64,000 nucleotides of DNA, from positions 62,001 to 126,000 of the forward strand of contig CBDDKW010000024.1 in the NCBI GenBank assembly GCA_965230425.1, read 5' to 3'. Positions 8,397-16,828 of the stretch are shown here, piece by piece. The position numbers were made by a program, and so were the translations under genes. Position 1 is the stretch's first letter. Each line of letters opens with the position of its first letter. Origin of the DNA: CBDDKW01 sp965230425. Lineage in GTDB: Bacteria > Pseudomonadota > Gammaproteobacteria > UBA1113. The notes beneath the pieces are model-generated. The model saw only the letters and a list, made by a program, of their open reading frames with translations. It did no database searches and was not told the DNA's origin.

Positions 8397-8706
8397 TAGC
8401 AAGTCTCATAAGACACTAAAATACCTTGAAAATTTAGCAGGTGGTACTTTGACACTTGGGCACTTCTTACTTTCTATTCGGGAAGGGGAAGAATTAACCC
8501 AAGTTGAATTTGCCGATATATTAGGGATCTCAAAACAAAATTTATGTCATATTGAACATGACCGTAGAGTGGTTAGTCCTAAAATGGCAGCAGATTTTGC
8601 TAAAAGGCTGGGCTATAGTGAGCGACAATTTATAAAATTAGCCATACAAGATGCATTAGACCGTGATGGGTTTCATTTTACAGTTGAGTTGAATGATGCG
8701 GCATAA
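8386..8706 (+). CDS. XRE-type helix-turn-helix antitoxin
   Basis: A 106-residue protein with an XRE/Cro-type helix-turn-helix at about 35-72 (TQVEFADILGISKQNLCHIE), followed by a helical tail and an acidic C-terminus. It should neutralise the RelE-like toxin encoded just upstream and repress the shared promoter through the palindrome at 8061-8077. Its start codon lies inside the end of the toxin gene. The toxin-first order with an HTH antitoxin is typical of HigBA-like pairs. About 70 bases downstream is the end of a convergent gene, with no clear terminator between. Confidence 0.83.
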   Translation: MSINSKSHKTLKYLENLAGGTLTLGHFLLSIREGEELTQVEFADILGISKQNLCHIEHDRRVVSPKMAADFAKRLGYSERQFIKLAIQDALDRDGFHFTVELNDAA

Positions 8707-8776
8707 AGTGAATGAGTTTAGATAGGATATTTGGCTTTATATTTTAAGAGTAAGTACCAACTCTAAACTACTACAG

Positions 8777-9598
8777 TTAAGAAGTAAGCCTAGGACTTCG
8801 GCTTCTAGTCCTTGATGATCCGCCAGACTCAGGTAAATCATCATCAGAGTAATCTTCTTCACGCTCATCCCGTCGCTCTGGTCCTACTGCTGCTGTCTCA
8901 ACTAAGTCGGGCAAATCACTACCGCTAAAAGGAAATGAAGGAGTTGTTGCTGGTGGGGCTACAGCCATACTACCTATAATATCCGCGTACATTATTTCCT
9001 GGACAACTAGTCCCTGCGCAAAACCATATTTGATAATATTTTTAATAAAATTTTCATATGTTTCTAACGTCAATGAAGCTAATAATGGCGCGGCGCTAGT
9101 AAGTCCGACAATAAGATAAATAGGCAGTGTAAAGTAAAATAATCCTACTAATTCTGCAAGAGTGCTTACTAAAAGTAATATGCTCCCTATGATACCGTAG
9201 CCTACTACTTTTCCATGTGTCCTCATTGACGCAATACCATTATTTGCACTCGTCAAGCTAGCAATCGTACTCTTGTTATCGGCACTTATGAAGCTACTAG
9301 CACCTAAGTTCTTTGAAACGGCGAGGTGGTTTAATTCTTCAAGCTTAACTTTAGTAACATGAAGATGACCAAAATTTCCTTTTATATCCCACCCTTTTGA
9401 AATGATACCGACCGCGAAGAAAAATAAAGCAGCGAACTTGAATAAGAGCTTAGCTGCAAGTCGATTATTAATGGCTTCTACTTCACTGAGTATTGCGACG
9501 ACAACACTAGTGAGTTCAAATAATACTGAAAAAGCAAAGCTATAACTAAAGGTTTGCTCGTCCGCGTCCTGAATGATATTTGAAGCAAAATTTGGCAT
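8777..9598 (-). CDS. Unrecognised multi-pass membrane protein with charged C-terminal tail
   Basis: A 273-residue protein with about four hydrophobic segments: about 20-38, 50-66, 130-150 and 153-175. A polar stretch (about 70-125) lies between the second and third. The C-terminus (about 215-273) is low-complexity, first Pro/Ser/Thr-rich, then acidic (EREEDYSDDDLPE), then Arg/Ser-rich (SSRTRSRSPRLTS). This eukaryote-like RS tail is unusual for a bacterial protein and could mark a secreted host-directed protein, but this is speculation. It lies downstream of the ribosomal block on the same strand, past a terminator, so it is a separate unit. Family unknown. Confidence 0.6.
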   Translation of the reverse strand: MPNFASNIIQDADEQTFSYSFAFSVLFELTSVVVAILSEVEAINNRLAAKLLFKFAALFFFAVGIISKGWDIKGNFGHLHVTKVKLEELNHLAVSKNLGASSFISADNKSTIASLTSANNGIASMRTHGKVVGYGIIGSILLLVSTLAELVGLFYFTLPIYLIVGLTSAAPLLASLTLETYENFIKNIIKYGFAQGLVVQEIMYADIIGSMAVAPPATTPSFPFSGSDLPDLVETAAVGPERRDEREEDYSDDDLPESGGSSRTRSRSPRLTS

Positions 9599-9662
9599 GT
9601 GTCTAATCTCTACTATTACTGTTGTGCTGTATTAGGATGAGTATGATTTTTGTCCGCAAACG

Positions 9663-9692
9663 ACAAAGCCATCTCAGGGGAGATGGCTTTGT
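9663..9692. terminator. Hairpin at the end of the alpha operon
   Basis: A perfect 13-base-pair stem (ACAAAGCCATCTC with GAGATGGCTTTGT) with a 4-base loop lies 57 bases past the rplQ stop. It is the strongest hairpin in this region and closes the 32.6-kb housekeeping block. The U tract on the rplQ side is weak. Confidence 0.7.
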
Positions 9693-9748
9693 TTGTCTCG
9701 GGCTGGCGAGAAGTTAAATGTATAAGCGCTGATGAAGACTTATTTTAA

Positions 9749-10144
9749 TTAAGCAGCATCTTCTACGTCTGCGTCGTCATCTGCCTGTGGGCGATCGACA
9801 AGCTCAATATAAGCCATTGGCGCTGCGTCACCAGGACGGAAACCGCATTTGAGAACACGGGTATATCCACCTGGACGCTCTTTGTAGCGTGGACCTAATT
9901 CGTTGAAGAGTTTAGCAACCATCTCTTTGTTGCGTAAGCGAGCAAAGACGATACGGCGGTTTGCTACGGTATCTTCTTTAGCCATGGTAATCATACGCTC
10001 AACGATACCGCGCAATTCTTTTGCTTTGGGTAATGTGGTTTTGATAATTTCATGTTGCATCAGTGAGGCAGCCATATTTTTAAACATAGCTTTTCTGTGA
10101 CTGCTGGTTCTATTTAAATGTCTTCCACTTTTACGATGACGCAT
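9749..10144 (-). CDS. rplQ: Large ribosomal subunit protein bL17
   Basis: 131 residues; binds 23S rRNA near the polypeptide exit tunnel. The start MRHRKSGRHLNRTSSHRKAM and the RGIVERMITMAK segment are diagnostic. The C-terminus ends in an acidic tail (DDDADVEDAA). It is the last gene of the alpha operon, 56 bases past rpoA. Confidence 0.98.
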   Translation of the reverse strand: MRHRKSGRHLNRTSSHRKAMFKNMAASLMQHEIIKTTLPKAKELRGIVERMITMAKEDTVANRRIVFARLRNKEMVAKLFNELGPRYKERPGGYTRVLKCGFRPGDAAPMAYIELVDRPQADDDADVEDAA

Positions 10145-10200
10145 GGTAGTTACCTTCTAATTCAATCGTTCTTCGTTACTATTCTAGTGAATAGCTTGTC

Positions 10201-11205
10201 TTATTCTTCCGCTTCGCCTGTGCCTGCTGTTAATTGTGCTGGCGGCCAATTCTCTAAGCGCATGCCTAGGGATAGAGAATTTGCGGCTAATACGTTTTTA
10301 ATTTCTGTTAATGATTTTTTACCTAAGTTAGGTGTTTTCAATAACTCAACTTCTGTGCGTTGAATTAAATCACCGACGTAGTAAATATTTTCAGCTTTGA
10401 GGCAGTTTGTTGATCGTACTGTTAATTCTAAGTCTTCGATTGGGCGAAGTAGAATAGGATCAACTTCTGCTTCTTGCTTCTCAGGTTGACTGATAATGTC
10501 TTGTTGTAAATCAACAAATGACGCTAACTGATGTTGTAGTAATGTCGCTGATTGGCGGATCGCTTCTTCTGGCTCTAAAGTGCCATCAGTTTCTAACTCT
10601 AAAATTAGTTTGTCTAAGTCAGTGCGCTGTTCTACACGTGCACTTTCCACTGTATAAGCGACTTTGCGAATTGGGCTATATGAGGCATCTAAACGTAGTA
10701 AACCAATGGTGATTTCTTCATCTTCATCCTTGGGACGATGTACCACTGCTTGATATCCACGACCTTTGGCAACTTTTACTCGCATAGCTAGGCTACCATT
10801 TTCTGATAAGCTTGCGATGTGGTGCTCAGGATTGATTAATTCTACATCGTGCTCTAATTCAAAATCAGCAGCAGTGACAGCACCAGCACCTGATTTTGAT
10901 AAAGTTAGCATGACTTCTTCTCTTTCGTGTAAGATGAATGCAACTTCTTTAAGATTCAGTAGAATTTCGATAACGTCTTCTTGTACACCTTCAATACTGC
11001 TGTATTCGTGCAGCACGCCTTCGATTTCTACTTCTGTGATAGCAAATCCGGGCATTGATGATAACAAAATACGGCGTAAGGTATTACCGAGAGTATGACC
11101 GAAACCACGTTCGAGAGGCTCGAGCGTCACTCGAGAGCGAAATTTGTCAATTGATTGTACATCAATAGAACGTGGAGTTAAAAATTCGTTTACGTTGAAT
11201 GACAT
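10201..11205 (-). CDS. rpoA: RNA polymerase alpha subunit
   Basis: 334 residues, close to the usual 329. The N-terminal domain (about 1-235) with LEPLERGFGHTLGNTLRRIL drives alpha dimerisation and assembly of beta and beta'. The C-terminal domain (about 250-325) with ELTVRSTNCLKAENI and TPNLGKKSLTEIK binds UP elements and activators. The linker is Glu-rich. It sits between rpsD and rplQ as in other proteobacteria, so it is co-regulated with ribosomal proteins, in many species through S4 repression of the alpha operon. Confidence 0.99.
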   Translation of the reverse strand: MSFNVNEFLTPRSIDVQSIDKFRSRVTLEPLERGFGHTLGNTLRRILLSSMPGFAITEVEIEGVLHEYSSIEGVQEDVIEILLNLKEVAFILHEREEVMLTLSKSGAGAVTAADFELEHDVELINPEHHIASLSENGSLAMRVKVAKGRGYQAVVHRPKDEDEEITIGLLRLDASYSPIRKVAYTVESARVEQRTDLDKLILELETDGTLEPEEAIRQSATLLQHQLASFVDLQQDIISQPEKQEAEVDPILLRPIEDLELTVRSTNCLKAENIYYVGDLIQRTEVELLKTPNLGKKSLTEIKNVLAANSLSLGMRLENWPPAQLTAGTGEAEE

Positions 11206-11229
11206 TGTTGCGCCTCTCTCAATTAATCA

Positions 11230-11850
11230 CTATCGGGAATAATATTCTACGACTAGATTTTCGTTAATATCTAATTGGATCTCGCTACGCTCAGGTATAT
11301 ACATCACCTTCGCTTTCATCTCAGCCACTTCGACTTTCACCCAGTCAGGAAAGCCTATTTGCTGAGCGGTTTCTAACGCAGCTTTGATACGTAATTGTGA
11401 TTTGCTCTTCTCTTTCACTTCGATGATATCGTCTTTATCTACGATTGCTGAGGCGATATCTAAAATTCGGCCATTCACTAAGATAGCACGATGATTAACA
11501 AGCTGGCGTGCTTCTGCACGTGTACTTGCAAAACCCATACGATACACCATGTTATCTAAGCGACGCTCTAATAACATAATTAAGTTTTCACCCGTTGAGC
11601 CCTTTAAACGTGCTGCTTTTTTGAAAATACGGCGGAATTGTTTTTCGAGTACACCATAGATGCGGCGCACTTTTTGCTTTTCACGTAACATCACTCCGTA
11701 GGTTGATAAGCGCCCTTTGCGACCAGTTGTTTGGCCTGGAGGCGTATCTAATTTACATTTAGTCTCTAAGGAGCGGATCCTACTTTTAAGTAATAGATCT
11801 GTGCCTTCACGACGAGAATATTTACAACTTTTACCAATCTGTCTAGCCAT
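11230..11850 (-). CDS. rpsD: Small ribosomal subunit protein uS4
   Basis: 206 residues, the same as the common length. Primary 16S rRNA binder that nucleates 30S assembly and, in many bacteria, translational repressor of the alpha operon. An S4 N-terminal domain is followed by an S4 RNA-binding domain around 95-160 (RLDNMVYRMGFASTRAEARQ, HRAILVNG). It lacks the Cys zinc cluster. It lies 14 bases after rpsK and 24 before rpoA. Confidence 0.98.
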   Translation of the reverse strand: MARQIGKSCKYSRREGTDLLLKSRIRSLETKCKLDTPPGQTTGRKGRLSTYGVMLREKQKVRRIYGVLEKQFRRIFKKAARLKGSTGENLIMLLERRLDNMVYRMGFASTRAEARQLVNHRAILVNGRILDIASAIVDKDDIIEVKEKSKSQLRIKAALETAQQIGFPDWVKVEVAEMKAKVMYIPERSEIQLDINENLVVEYYSR

Positions 11851-11864
11851 TGTTTAGCAGCTCC

Positions 11865-12236
11865 TCACACTCGACGTTCTTTAGGTGGACGGGTTCCATT
11901 ATGGGGTATGCCCGTTGCATCTACGATTTTTGTAATTTTAAAGCCTAGGCTAATAAATGCTCTAATAGCAGACTCACGACCAGGTCCTGGACCTTTCACA
12001 TACACTTCTACTGACATCATGCCCATGTCTTTGGCTACTTTACCAACGGTCTCACCTGCTACTTGGGCTGCATAAGGTGTACTCTTACGTGAACCTTTAA
12101 AGCCACAAGCACCTGCCGAAGACTGAGATAAGACATTGCCTTGCATATCAGAGACGGTTATCAGGGTATTGTTAAACGTTGCCTGAATGCTAACTCTACC
12201 ATCATGAACTTTTCTTTTTGTGCGTTTCTTCATCAT
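11865..12236 (-). CDS. rpsK: Small ribosomal subunit protein uS11
   Basis: 123 residues (start MMKKRTKRKV; typical about 129). Part of the 30S platform near the mRNA exit. The segments ATFNNTLITVSDMQGN, YAAQVAGE, VKGPGPGRESAIRA and DATGIPHNGTRPPKERRV are all family-typical. It lies between rpsM (23-base gap) and rpsD (14-base gap) in the alpha operon. Confidence 0.98.
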   Translation of the reverse strand: MMKKRTKRKVHDGRVSIQATFNNTLITVSDMQGNVLSQSSAGACGFKGSRKSTPYAAQVAGETVGKVAKDMGMMSVEVYVKGPGPGRESAIRAFISLGFKITKIVDATGIPHNGTRPPKERRV

Positions 12237-12259
12237 AAGTCATTATTTCCTAAGGGACT

Positions 12260-12631
12260 TTACTTCTTCTTACCTGCAATGCTCTTTCTAGGGCCCTTGC
12301 GTGTACGTGCATTTGTTTTTGTACGTTGACCGCGTAACGGTAAACCACGTCGATGACGTATGCCTCTGTAGCAGTTGATATCTTTTAAGCGCTTAATATT
12401 GCTGGAGACTTGCCGACGCAGATCACCTTCAATGACTAATTGGCTGCTACTGATTTCTGTTCGTAATTTCTCAACTTCAGCGTCTAATAAGTCTTTAGCC
12501 TTAGTTGCTGGATTAATATCCAATTGTTGGCAAAGCTTTTTTGCCGTACTACGGCCAATACCGTAGATCTCTGTGAGAGCGATCTCGATATGTTTGTTTT
12601 GCGGGATATTGACACCGGCAATGCGATACAT
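12260..12631 (-). CDS. rpsM: Small ribosomal subunit protein uS13
   Basis: 123 residues from the ATG at 12631; the frame opens 8 codons earlier but AGAGGAAAGAGT precedes this ATG and MYRIAGVNIP is the family start. It contacts the P-site tRNA and the intersubunit bridge. Motifs include YGIGRSTAK, RGIRHRRGLPLRGQRT and a basic C-terminus ending GKKK. First gene of the alpha operon, 205 bases after rpmJ. Confidence 0.97.
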   Translation of the reverse strand: MYRIAGVNIPQNKHIEIALTEIYGIGRSTAKKLCQQLDINPATKAKDLLDAEVEKLRTEISSSQLVIEGDLRRQVSSNIKRLKDINCYRGIRHRRGLPLRGQRTKTNARTRKGPRKSIAGKKK

Positions 12632-12763
12632 ACTCTTTCCTCTTTTTAAATTCACTTAAATATAATTTATAACGACCACTAAAATTATACTTAAAAACCT
12701 AACTTTAAATTGCATCAATTAATTATTCTGCAATATTTTTTACAGCCAATCAAAAAGCAGCGT

Positions 12764-12792
12764 AGAATAACCCCACACCACTTAAAAATCAA
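12764..12792 (-). promoter_or_regulatory. Candidate alpha-operon promoter
   Basis: Read on the minus strand, TTGATT (12787-12792) and TATTCT (12764-12769) are separated by 17 bases, about 135 bases upstream of rpsM, just past a terminator-like hairpin. A TATAAT at 12684-12689 closer to the gene is an alternative -10 box without a good -35 partner. The AU-rich leader could hold the S4 regulatory fold. Confidence 0.45.
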
Positions 12793-12803
12793 CCAATTTA
12801 TAC

Positions 12804-12828
12804 AAAAAGCCCCTGTTCATGGGCTTTT
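12804..12828 (-). terminator. Terminator-like hairpin after rpmJ (spc/alpha border)
   Basis: AAAAGCCC and GGGCTTTT form an 8-base-pair stem with an 8-base loop, ending in a run of T on the minus strand. It lies just past the rpmJ stop and marks the spc/alpha operon boundary, as a terminator or attenuator. Confidence 0.7.
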
Positions 12829-12836
12829 GCTGCTAA

Positions 12837-12950
12837 TTAGCCTTGTCTTTGTTTATGCTTAGGATTTATGCAAATAACACGTACAATACCGTTACGACGG
12901 ATTACTTTACAATTGCTGCATATTGGTTTTACTGATGCTCTTACTTTCAT
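12837..12950 (-). CDS. rpmJ: Large ribosomal subunit protein bL36
   Basis: A 37-residue protein, MKVRASVKPICSNCKVIRRN at the start and ending HKQRQG. Cys11, Cys14, Cys27 and His32 form the zinc ribbon of the C+ (zinc-binding) type of L36. It lies 21 bases after secY, the conserved last position of the spc operon, and is followed by a hairpin. Translated by hand from the minus strand at 12950-12837. Confidence 0.96.
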   Translation of the reverse strand: MKVRASVKPICSNCKVIRRNGIVRVICINPKHKQRQG

Positions 12951-12971
12951 CTTATATACTCCAAATCTAAC

Positions 12972-14309
12972 CTAGCGCAGCAAACCTGCACCTGTTGAAC
13001 TGCCACCTTTTAAATTAGCCTTTTTCAATAGAGACTCATACTGGCTGGACATAATATGTGATTGCACCTGTGAGATGAAATCCATCACCACAACCACGAT
13101 AATCAGTAAAGATGTCCCACCAAAGTAAAAAGGCACATTCCACGCTAATATCATAAACTGAGGCAATAATGACACACCGACTAAATAGGCAGCACCGACC
13201 AAAGTTAGTCGTGTCATTACACCGTCAATATAGTTGGCCGTTTGATCGCCGGGTCGTATACCTGGGATAAACGCACCTGATTTCTTCAAATTATCTGCTG
13301 TTTCTCTGGGGTTAAACACCAAAGCAGAGTAAAAAAAGCAGAAAAATACAATGGCTATTACTTCCAATACAATGTATACGGGATGGCCTGGTTGCAGTGC
13401 ATAGCCAATATCACCTAGCCAGTGTAAACCGTCTCCTTTACCAAACCACTGCGCTATGGTGGCTGGGAATAATATGATGCTTGATGCAAAAATTGGCGGT
13501 ATCACACCAGCCATATTAATTTTTAATGGCAGGTGGGTACTCTGCGCTGCATACATACGTCGCCCTTGCTGACGCTTTGCATAATTCACTGTAATACGAC
13601 GTTGTGCTCTCTCCATGAAGACCACAAAGCCGGTCACTGCCAAGACCAGCGCGAATAGCAAAATAATCGCTATTGCCTGTAACTGTCCTTGACGTACTTG
13701 TTCAAAGGTACGAGCTAATGCTGCTGGTAAACCTGAAACAATCCCTGAGAAAATGATCAGCGAGATACCATTACCAACCCCGCGTTCTGTCATTTGTTCA
13801 CCTAGCCACATCAAAAACATTGTGCCTGTAGCCAATGTGATAGTAGCAATAAAGTAAAAGCTAAAGCCTGAGCTTAATGCGACACCAGATCTACCTAAGA
13901 ACTGTGACATACCTAATGCTTGAAAAAGAGCTAATACCAGTGTTGCGTAGCGTGTGTATTGATTGATCTTACGCCGGCCTGATTCACCTTCTTTTTTCAT
14001 TTGTTCTAGCCGTGGTGAAACAACAGAGAACAATTGCATAATAATGGACGCGGATATGTAAGGCATCACACCTAATGCAAACACGGTTAAGCGTTTCAGC
14101 GCACCACCGGAAAACATATTAAGATAACCGAGTATGCCATCTCCTGAATGCTTAAATAACTCAGCTAAGCGATTGGGATCTAAACCTGGAACAGGTATGT
14201 GTGCACCAATTCTAAAAATCAGTACACCGATTAACACGAATAATAATCGTTGTTTTAATTCCTTTAATCCGCCTTGGGATTTTGGTACTCCGACACCAGG
14301 CTTTGCCAT
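12972..14309 (-). CDS. secY: Protein translocase subunit SecY
   Basis: 445 residues, ten hydrophobic helices, the pore of the Sec translocon in the inner membrane. Typical segments: GGLKELKQRLLFVLIGVLIF at the start, IPVPGLDP, LGVMPYISASIIMQLFSVV, ERGVGNGISLIIFSGIV, KINMAGVIPPIFASSII and GIRPGDQTANYID. It follows rplO by 2 bases and precedes rpmJ, the usual spc operon place. Confidence 0.99.
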   Translation of the reverse strand: MAKPGVGVPKSQGGLKELKQRLLFVLIGVLIFRIGAHIPVPGLDPNRLAELFKHSGDGILGYLNMFSGGALKRLTVFALGVMPYISASIIMQLFSVVSPRLEQMKKEGESGRRKINQYTRYATLVLALFQALGMSQFLGRSGVALSSGFSFYFIATITLATGTMFLMWLGEQMTERGVGNGISLIIFSGIVSGLPAALARTFEQVRQGQLQAIAIILLFALVLAVTGFVVFMERAQRRITVNYAKRQQGRRMYAAQSTHLPLKINMAGVIPPIFASSIILFPATIAQWFGKGDGLHWLGDIGYALQPGHPVYIVLEVIAIVFFCFFYSALVFNPRETADNLKKSGAFIPGIRPGDQTANYIDGVMTRLTLVGAAYLVGVSLLPQFMILAWNVPFYFGGTSLLIIVVVVMDFISQVQSHIMSSQYESLLKKANLKGGSSTGAGLLR

Positions 14310-14311
14310 TA

Positions 14312-14746
14312 TTACTCTTCAACCTTTCCGCCAGCAGCTTCAATTGCTGCAAGTGCACCTTTAGATGCGCCAATACCTTTAAGAGTCACAGCTTTGGATA
14401 GCTCTCCACCTGCAATCACTTTCACGAACTTGATATAATTTTTAACCATAGATGCTTGTTTTAACACATCTAATGTAATCTCTGACTCAGATAATTTTTC
14501 TAAGTCACTCACGTGTAATTGATGTGTGTATTTTTGCTTCCAAGAGGTAAAACCATATTTAGGCACTCGTCTGATCAAAGGCATTTGACCACCTTCGAAA
14601 CCTAATGCTACTTTACCTTTACCGCGTGATTTTTGACCTTTGTGGCCTTTACCGCAGGTTTTACCCCAGGTTGAACCAATACCGCGGCCTACACGTTTTC
14701 TTGTGCGCTTAGCACCAGCACTTGGCTTCAGTGTATTTAATCGCAT
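14312..14746 (-). CDS. rplO: Large ribosomal subunit protein uL15
   Basis: 144 residues, as in E. coli. Late-assembly 50S protein with a long basic N-terminal extension (KPSAGAKRTRKRVGRGIGS) and the GQKSRGKGKVALGFEGGQMP segment. Its ATG overlaps the rpmD stop by one base (TAATG), and secY follows after 2 bases, so all three are translationally coupled. Confidence 0.98.
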   Translation of the reverse strand: MRLNTLKPSAGAKRTRKRVGRGIGSTWGKTCGKGHKGQKSRGKGKVALGFEGGQMPLIRRVPKYGFTSWKQKYTHQLHVSDLEKLSESEITLDVLKQASMVKNYIKFVKVIAGGELSKAVTLKGIGASKGALAAIEAAGGKVEE

Positions 14747-14937
14747 TATGACAACTCCTCTACCTGAACCAAATGTATTACTTTATTGATCATGCCACGA
14801 ACACTTGGCGTATCTTCTACAACCACACTATGGTGCATTTTACGTAATCCTAGTCCTTTGACACAGGCTTTGTGATTTTTTAACGCACCTATCACGCTTT
14901 TCACTAAGGTTACTTTGACTTGTTTTTTACTAGACAT
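14746..14937 (-). CDS. rpmD: Large ribosomal subunit protein uL30
   Basis: 63 residues from the ATG at 14937; starting there (MSSKKQVKVTLVKSVIG) gives the family's usual 59-63 residues, while the frame runs 12 codons further into rpsE. Small two-helix 50S protein. Motif CVKGLGLRKMHHSVVVEDTP. It overlaps rpsE by 8 bases and rplO by one. Confidence 0.95.
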   Translation of the reverse strand: MSSKKQVKVTLVKSVIGALKNHKACVKGLGLRKMHHSVVVEDTPSVRGMINKVIHLVQVEELS

Positions 14938-15448
14938 TTTCTTCACCCAAAATTTCAGAGACAGATTTACCACGTTTTTCTGCGATCATGTCAGGTGATG
15001 CAATCCGTTGTAATCCATCTAAAGTAGCACGCACAACATTAATTGGGTTATTGGCGCCCATCACTTTAGCAAGTACGTTTTTAACGCCAAGCACTTCAAA
15101 AACTGCACGCATCGCTGCGCCGGCAATAATACCAGTACCTTCTGCAGCAGGCTTCATAAATACTTTTGTTGCACCATGGCGGCCAATGATTGTGTAGTGC
15201 AGTGTATCGCCATTGAGGTCGATATAAACCATACTGCGACGAGCACTTTCCATAGCTTTTTGAATGGCAGCGGGCACTTCACGTGCTTTACCACAACCAA
15301 TGCCGATGCGACCTTGACCATCGCCAACGACCACTACCGCTGAGAAACCGAAAATACGGCCACCTTTTACAACCTTAGCGACACGTCGTACGTTGACTAA
15401 GACTTCTTTTAAACCATCACTTTTTGTATCAAGACTAAAGCTTGCCAT
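14930..15448 (-). CDS. rpsE: Small ribosomal subunit protein uS5
   Basis: 172 residues (E. coli 167). Involved in translational accuracy and mRNA unwinding at the entry channel. Segments VNVRRVAKVVKGGRIFGFSA, GRIGIGCGKAREVPAAIQKA and AGAAMRAVFEVLGVKNVLAK are typical. The VKGGRIFGFSA loop is intact, so there is no sign of the known spectinomycin-resistance deletions. Confidence 0.98.
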   Translation of the reverse strand: MASFSLDTKSDGLKEVLVNVRRVAKVVKGGRIFGFSAVVVVGDGQGRIGIGCGKAREVPAAIQKAMESARRSMVYIDLNGDTLHYTIIGRHGATKVFMKPAAEGTGIIAGAAMRAVFEVLGVKNVLAKVMGANNPINVVRATLDGLQRIASPDMIAEKRGKSVSEILGEENV

Positions 15449-15460
15449 CAGTACACACCC

Positions 15461-15844
15461 TTAAAACTCTATTCCACCTTCTCTTGCAGCATCTGCAAGT
15501 GCTTGTACACGACCATGGTATTTAAACCCTGAACGATCGAAGGCAACTTTTTTATACCCTTTCGCTAGCATTTTTTTAGCGAGTTCTTCACCTACAACCT
15601 TCGCAGCATCTGCGTTGCCGGTGTATTTACATTTTTCTCGTATATCTTTTTGCAAAGTTGATGCAGTACACACAACACGTGTGTGCTTAGTCAGTGCATC
15701 ATATATTACAACTTGGGCACCAATATGTCGTGGTGTCCTGTGAACAGTGATGCATGGCAAATCTGCATGTCGCATTTGTAGGTTTTTTATTCTCATGCGC
15801 GTGCGTTTGGCTCGGCGCAATCGACTTGTATGTTTATCACTCAT
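15461..15844 (-). CDS. rplR: Large ribosomal subunit protein uL18
   Basis: 127 residues, about ten more than E. coli's 117, mostly through a slightly longer N-terminus. Binds 5S rRNA and forms the central protuberance with L5. Recognised by the basic RLRRAKRTRMRIKNLQ start, ITVHRTPRHIGAQV, and FDRSGFKYHGRVQALADAAR near the end. 12-base gaps on both sides. Confidence 0.97.
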   Translation of the reverse strand: MSDKHTSRLRRAKRTRMRIKNLQMRHADLPCITVHRTPRHIGAQVVIYDALTKHTRVVCTASTLQKDIREKCKYTGNADAAKVVGEELAKKMLAKGYKKVAFDRSGFKYHGRVQALADAAREGGIEF

Positions 15845-15856
15845 AGGGTCAATATC

Positions 15857-16393
15857 CTATTTTTTCTTCGTTTCTTTCAGGCTAATTCGTTCATCTGCAT
15901 AGCGTACACCTTTACCTTTATAAGGCTCTGGTGGACGATATGCGCGAATTTCAGCAGCAACTTGTCCAACTAATTGTTTATCGATACCTTTTATGACGAT
16001 CTCCGTTTGTGAGGGACATTCTATGGTGATCCCCTCAGGAATAGCGTGATCAACGGGATGTGAGAAGCCTAGGGTAAGATTTAATACTTTACCTTTTACT
16101 TGGGCTCGATAACCAACACCTACCAATTGTAATTTTTTTTCATAGCCATCACTGACACCTTGAACCATATTGCGAACTAAGGCTGCCGTAGTGCCTAGCA
16201 TTGTATTTGCTTCGCGAGTTTCCTGTGCCAAGCTCAGTGCTAAACTACTATCGTTTTGTGCTACCGCCACTAAAGGTGATAGAGGCATATCTAAGGTACC
16301 CTTGGGACCTTTTACCGCGATTTGAACATCACTAACGGTGACTTCAACACCTTTAGGCAGTTCGATTGGTTTTCTTGCTAATCGTGATGGCAT
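15857..16393 (-). CDS. rplF: Large ribosomal subunit protein uL6
   Basis: 178 residues (E. coli 177). Two duplicated alpha/beta domains next to the sarcin-ricin loop. Typical segments: SRLARKPIELPKGVEV, LVGVGYRAQVKGKVLNLTLG, and the C-terminal RPPEPYKGKGVRYADERI. It is tightly packed between rpsH and rplR (12-base gaps). Confidence 0.98.
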   Translation of the reverse strand: MPSRLARKPIELPKGVEVTVSDVQIAVKGPKGTLDMPLSPLVAVAQNDSSLALSLAQETREANTMLGTTAALVRNMVQGVSDGYEKKLQLVGVGYRAQVKGKVLNLTLGFSHPVDHAIPEGITIECPSQTEIVIKGIDKQLVGQVAAEIRAYRPPEPYKGKGVRYADERISLKETKKK

Positions 16394-16405
16394 GTTATTT
16401 ATTTC

Positions 16406-16801
16406 CTATGCAACTTCAATCAATACTTCGCCGCCAAGCTTCGCTTTACGTGCGTCTCTATCAGCCATCACACCCTTAGGGGTAGAAATAACGGCAACAC
16501 CATAACCACCTATCACTTGAGGTAAGTTCTTGTGATTGCGATATACGCGCAAACCTGGGCGACTGATTCGTTTAATCGATTCAATAACGGGTTTACCTCG
16601 GTAGTACTTCAGAAATATCACCAAATCTTTTTGGGGACCTTCACCGAACACTTCAAAATCATTGATATAACCTTCGTCTTTTAATACACGAGCGATAGCT
16701 ATTTTTAGTTTTGAAGATGGCATATTTAGCTGGCTTTTATTGACCGCTTGCGCATTCCTAATGCGGGTTATCATGTCAGCTACCGGATCTTGCATACTCA
16801 T
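16406..16801 (-). CDS. rpsH: Small ribosomal subunit protein uS8
   Basis: 131 residues (E. coli 130). Binds helix 21 of 16S rRNA and in E. coli represses translation of the spc operon at the rplE start. Start MSMQDPVADMITRIRNAQAV and the conserved C-terminal GGYGVAVISTPKGVMADRDA are clear. 27 bases after rpsN. Confidence 0.98.
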   Translation of the reverse strand: MSMQDPVADMITRIRNAQAVNKSQLNMPSSKLKIAIARVLKDEGYINDFEVFGEGPQKDLVIFLKYYRGKPVIESIKRISRPGLRVYRNHKNLPQVIGGYGVAVISTPKGVMADRDARKAKLGGEVLIEVA

Positions 16802-16828
16802 TATTCAATTTACTCCACTATAGTCACA

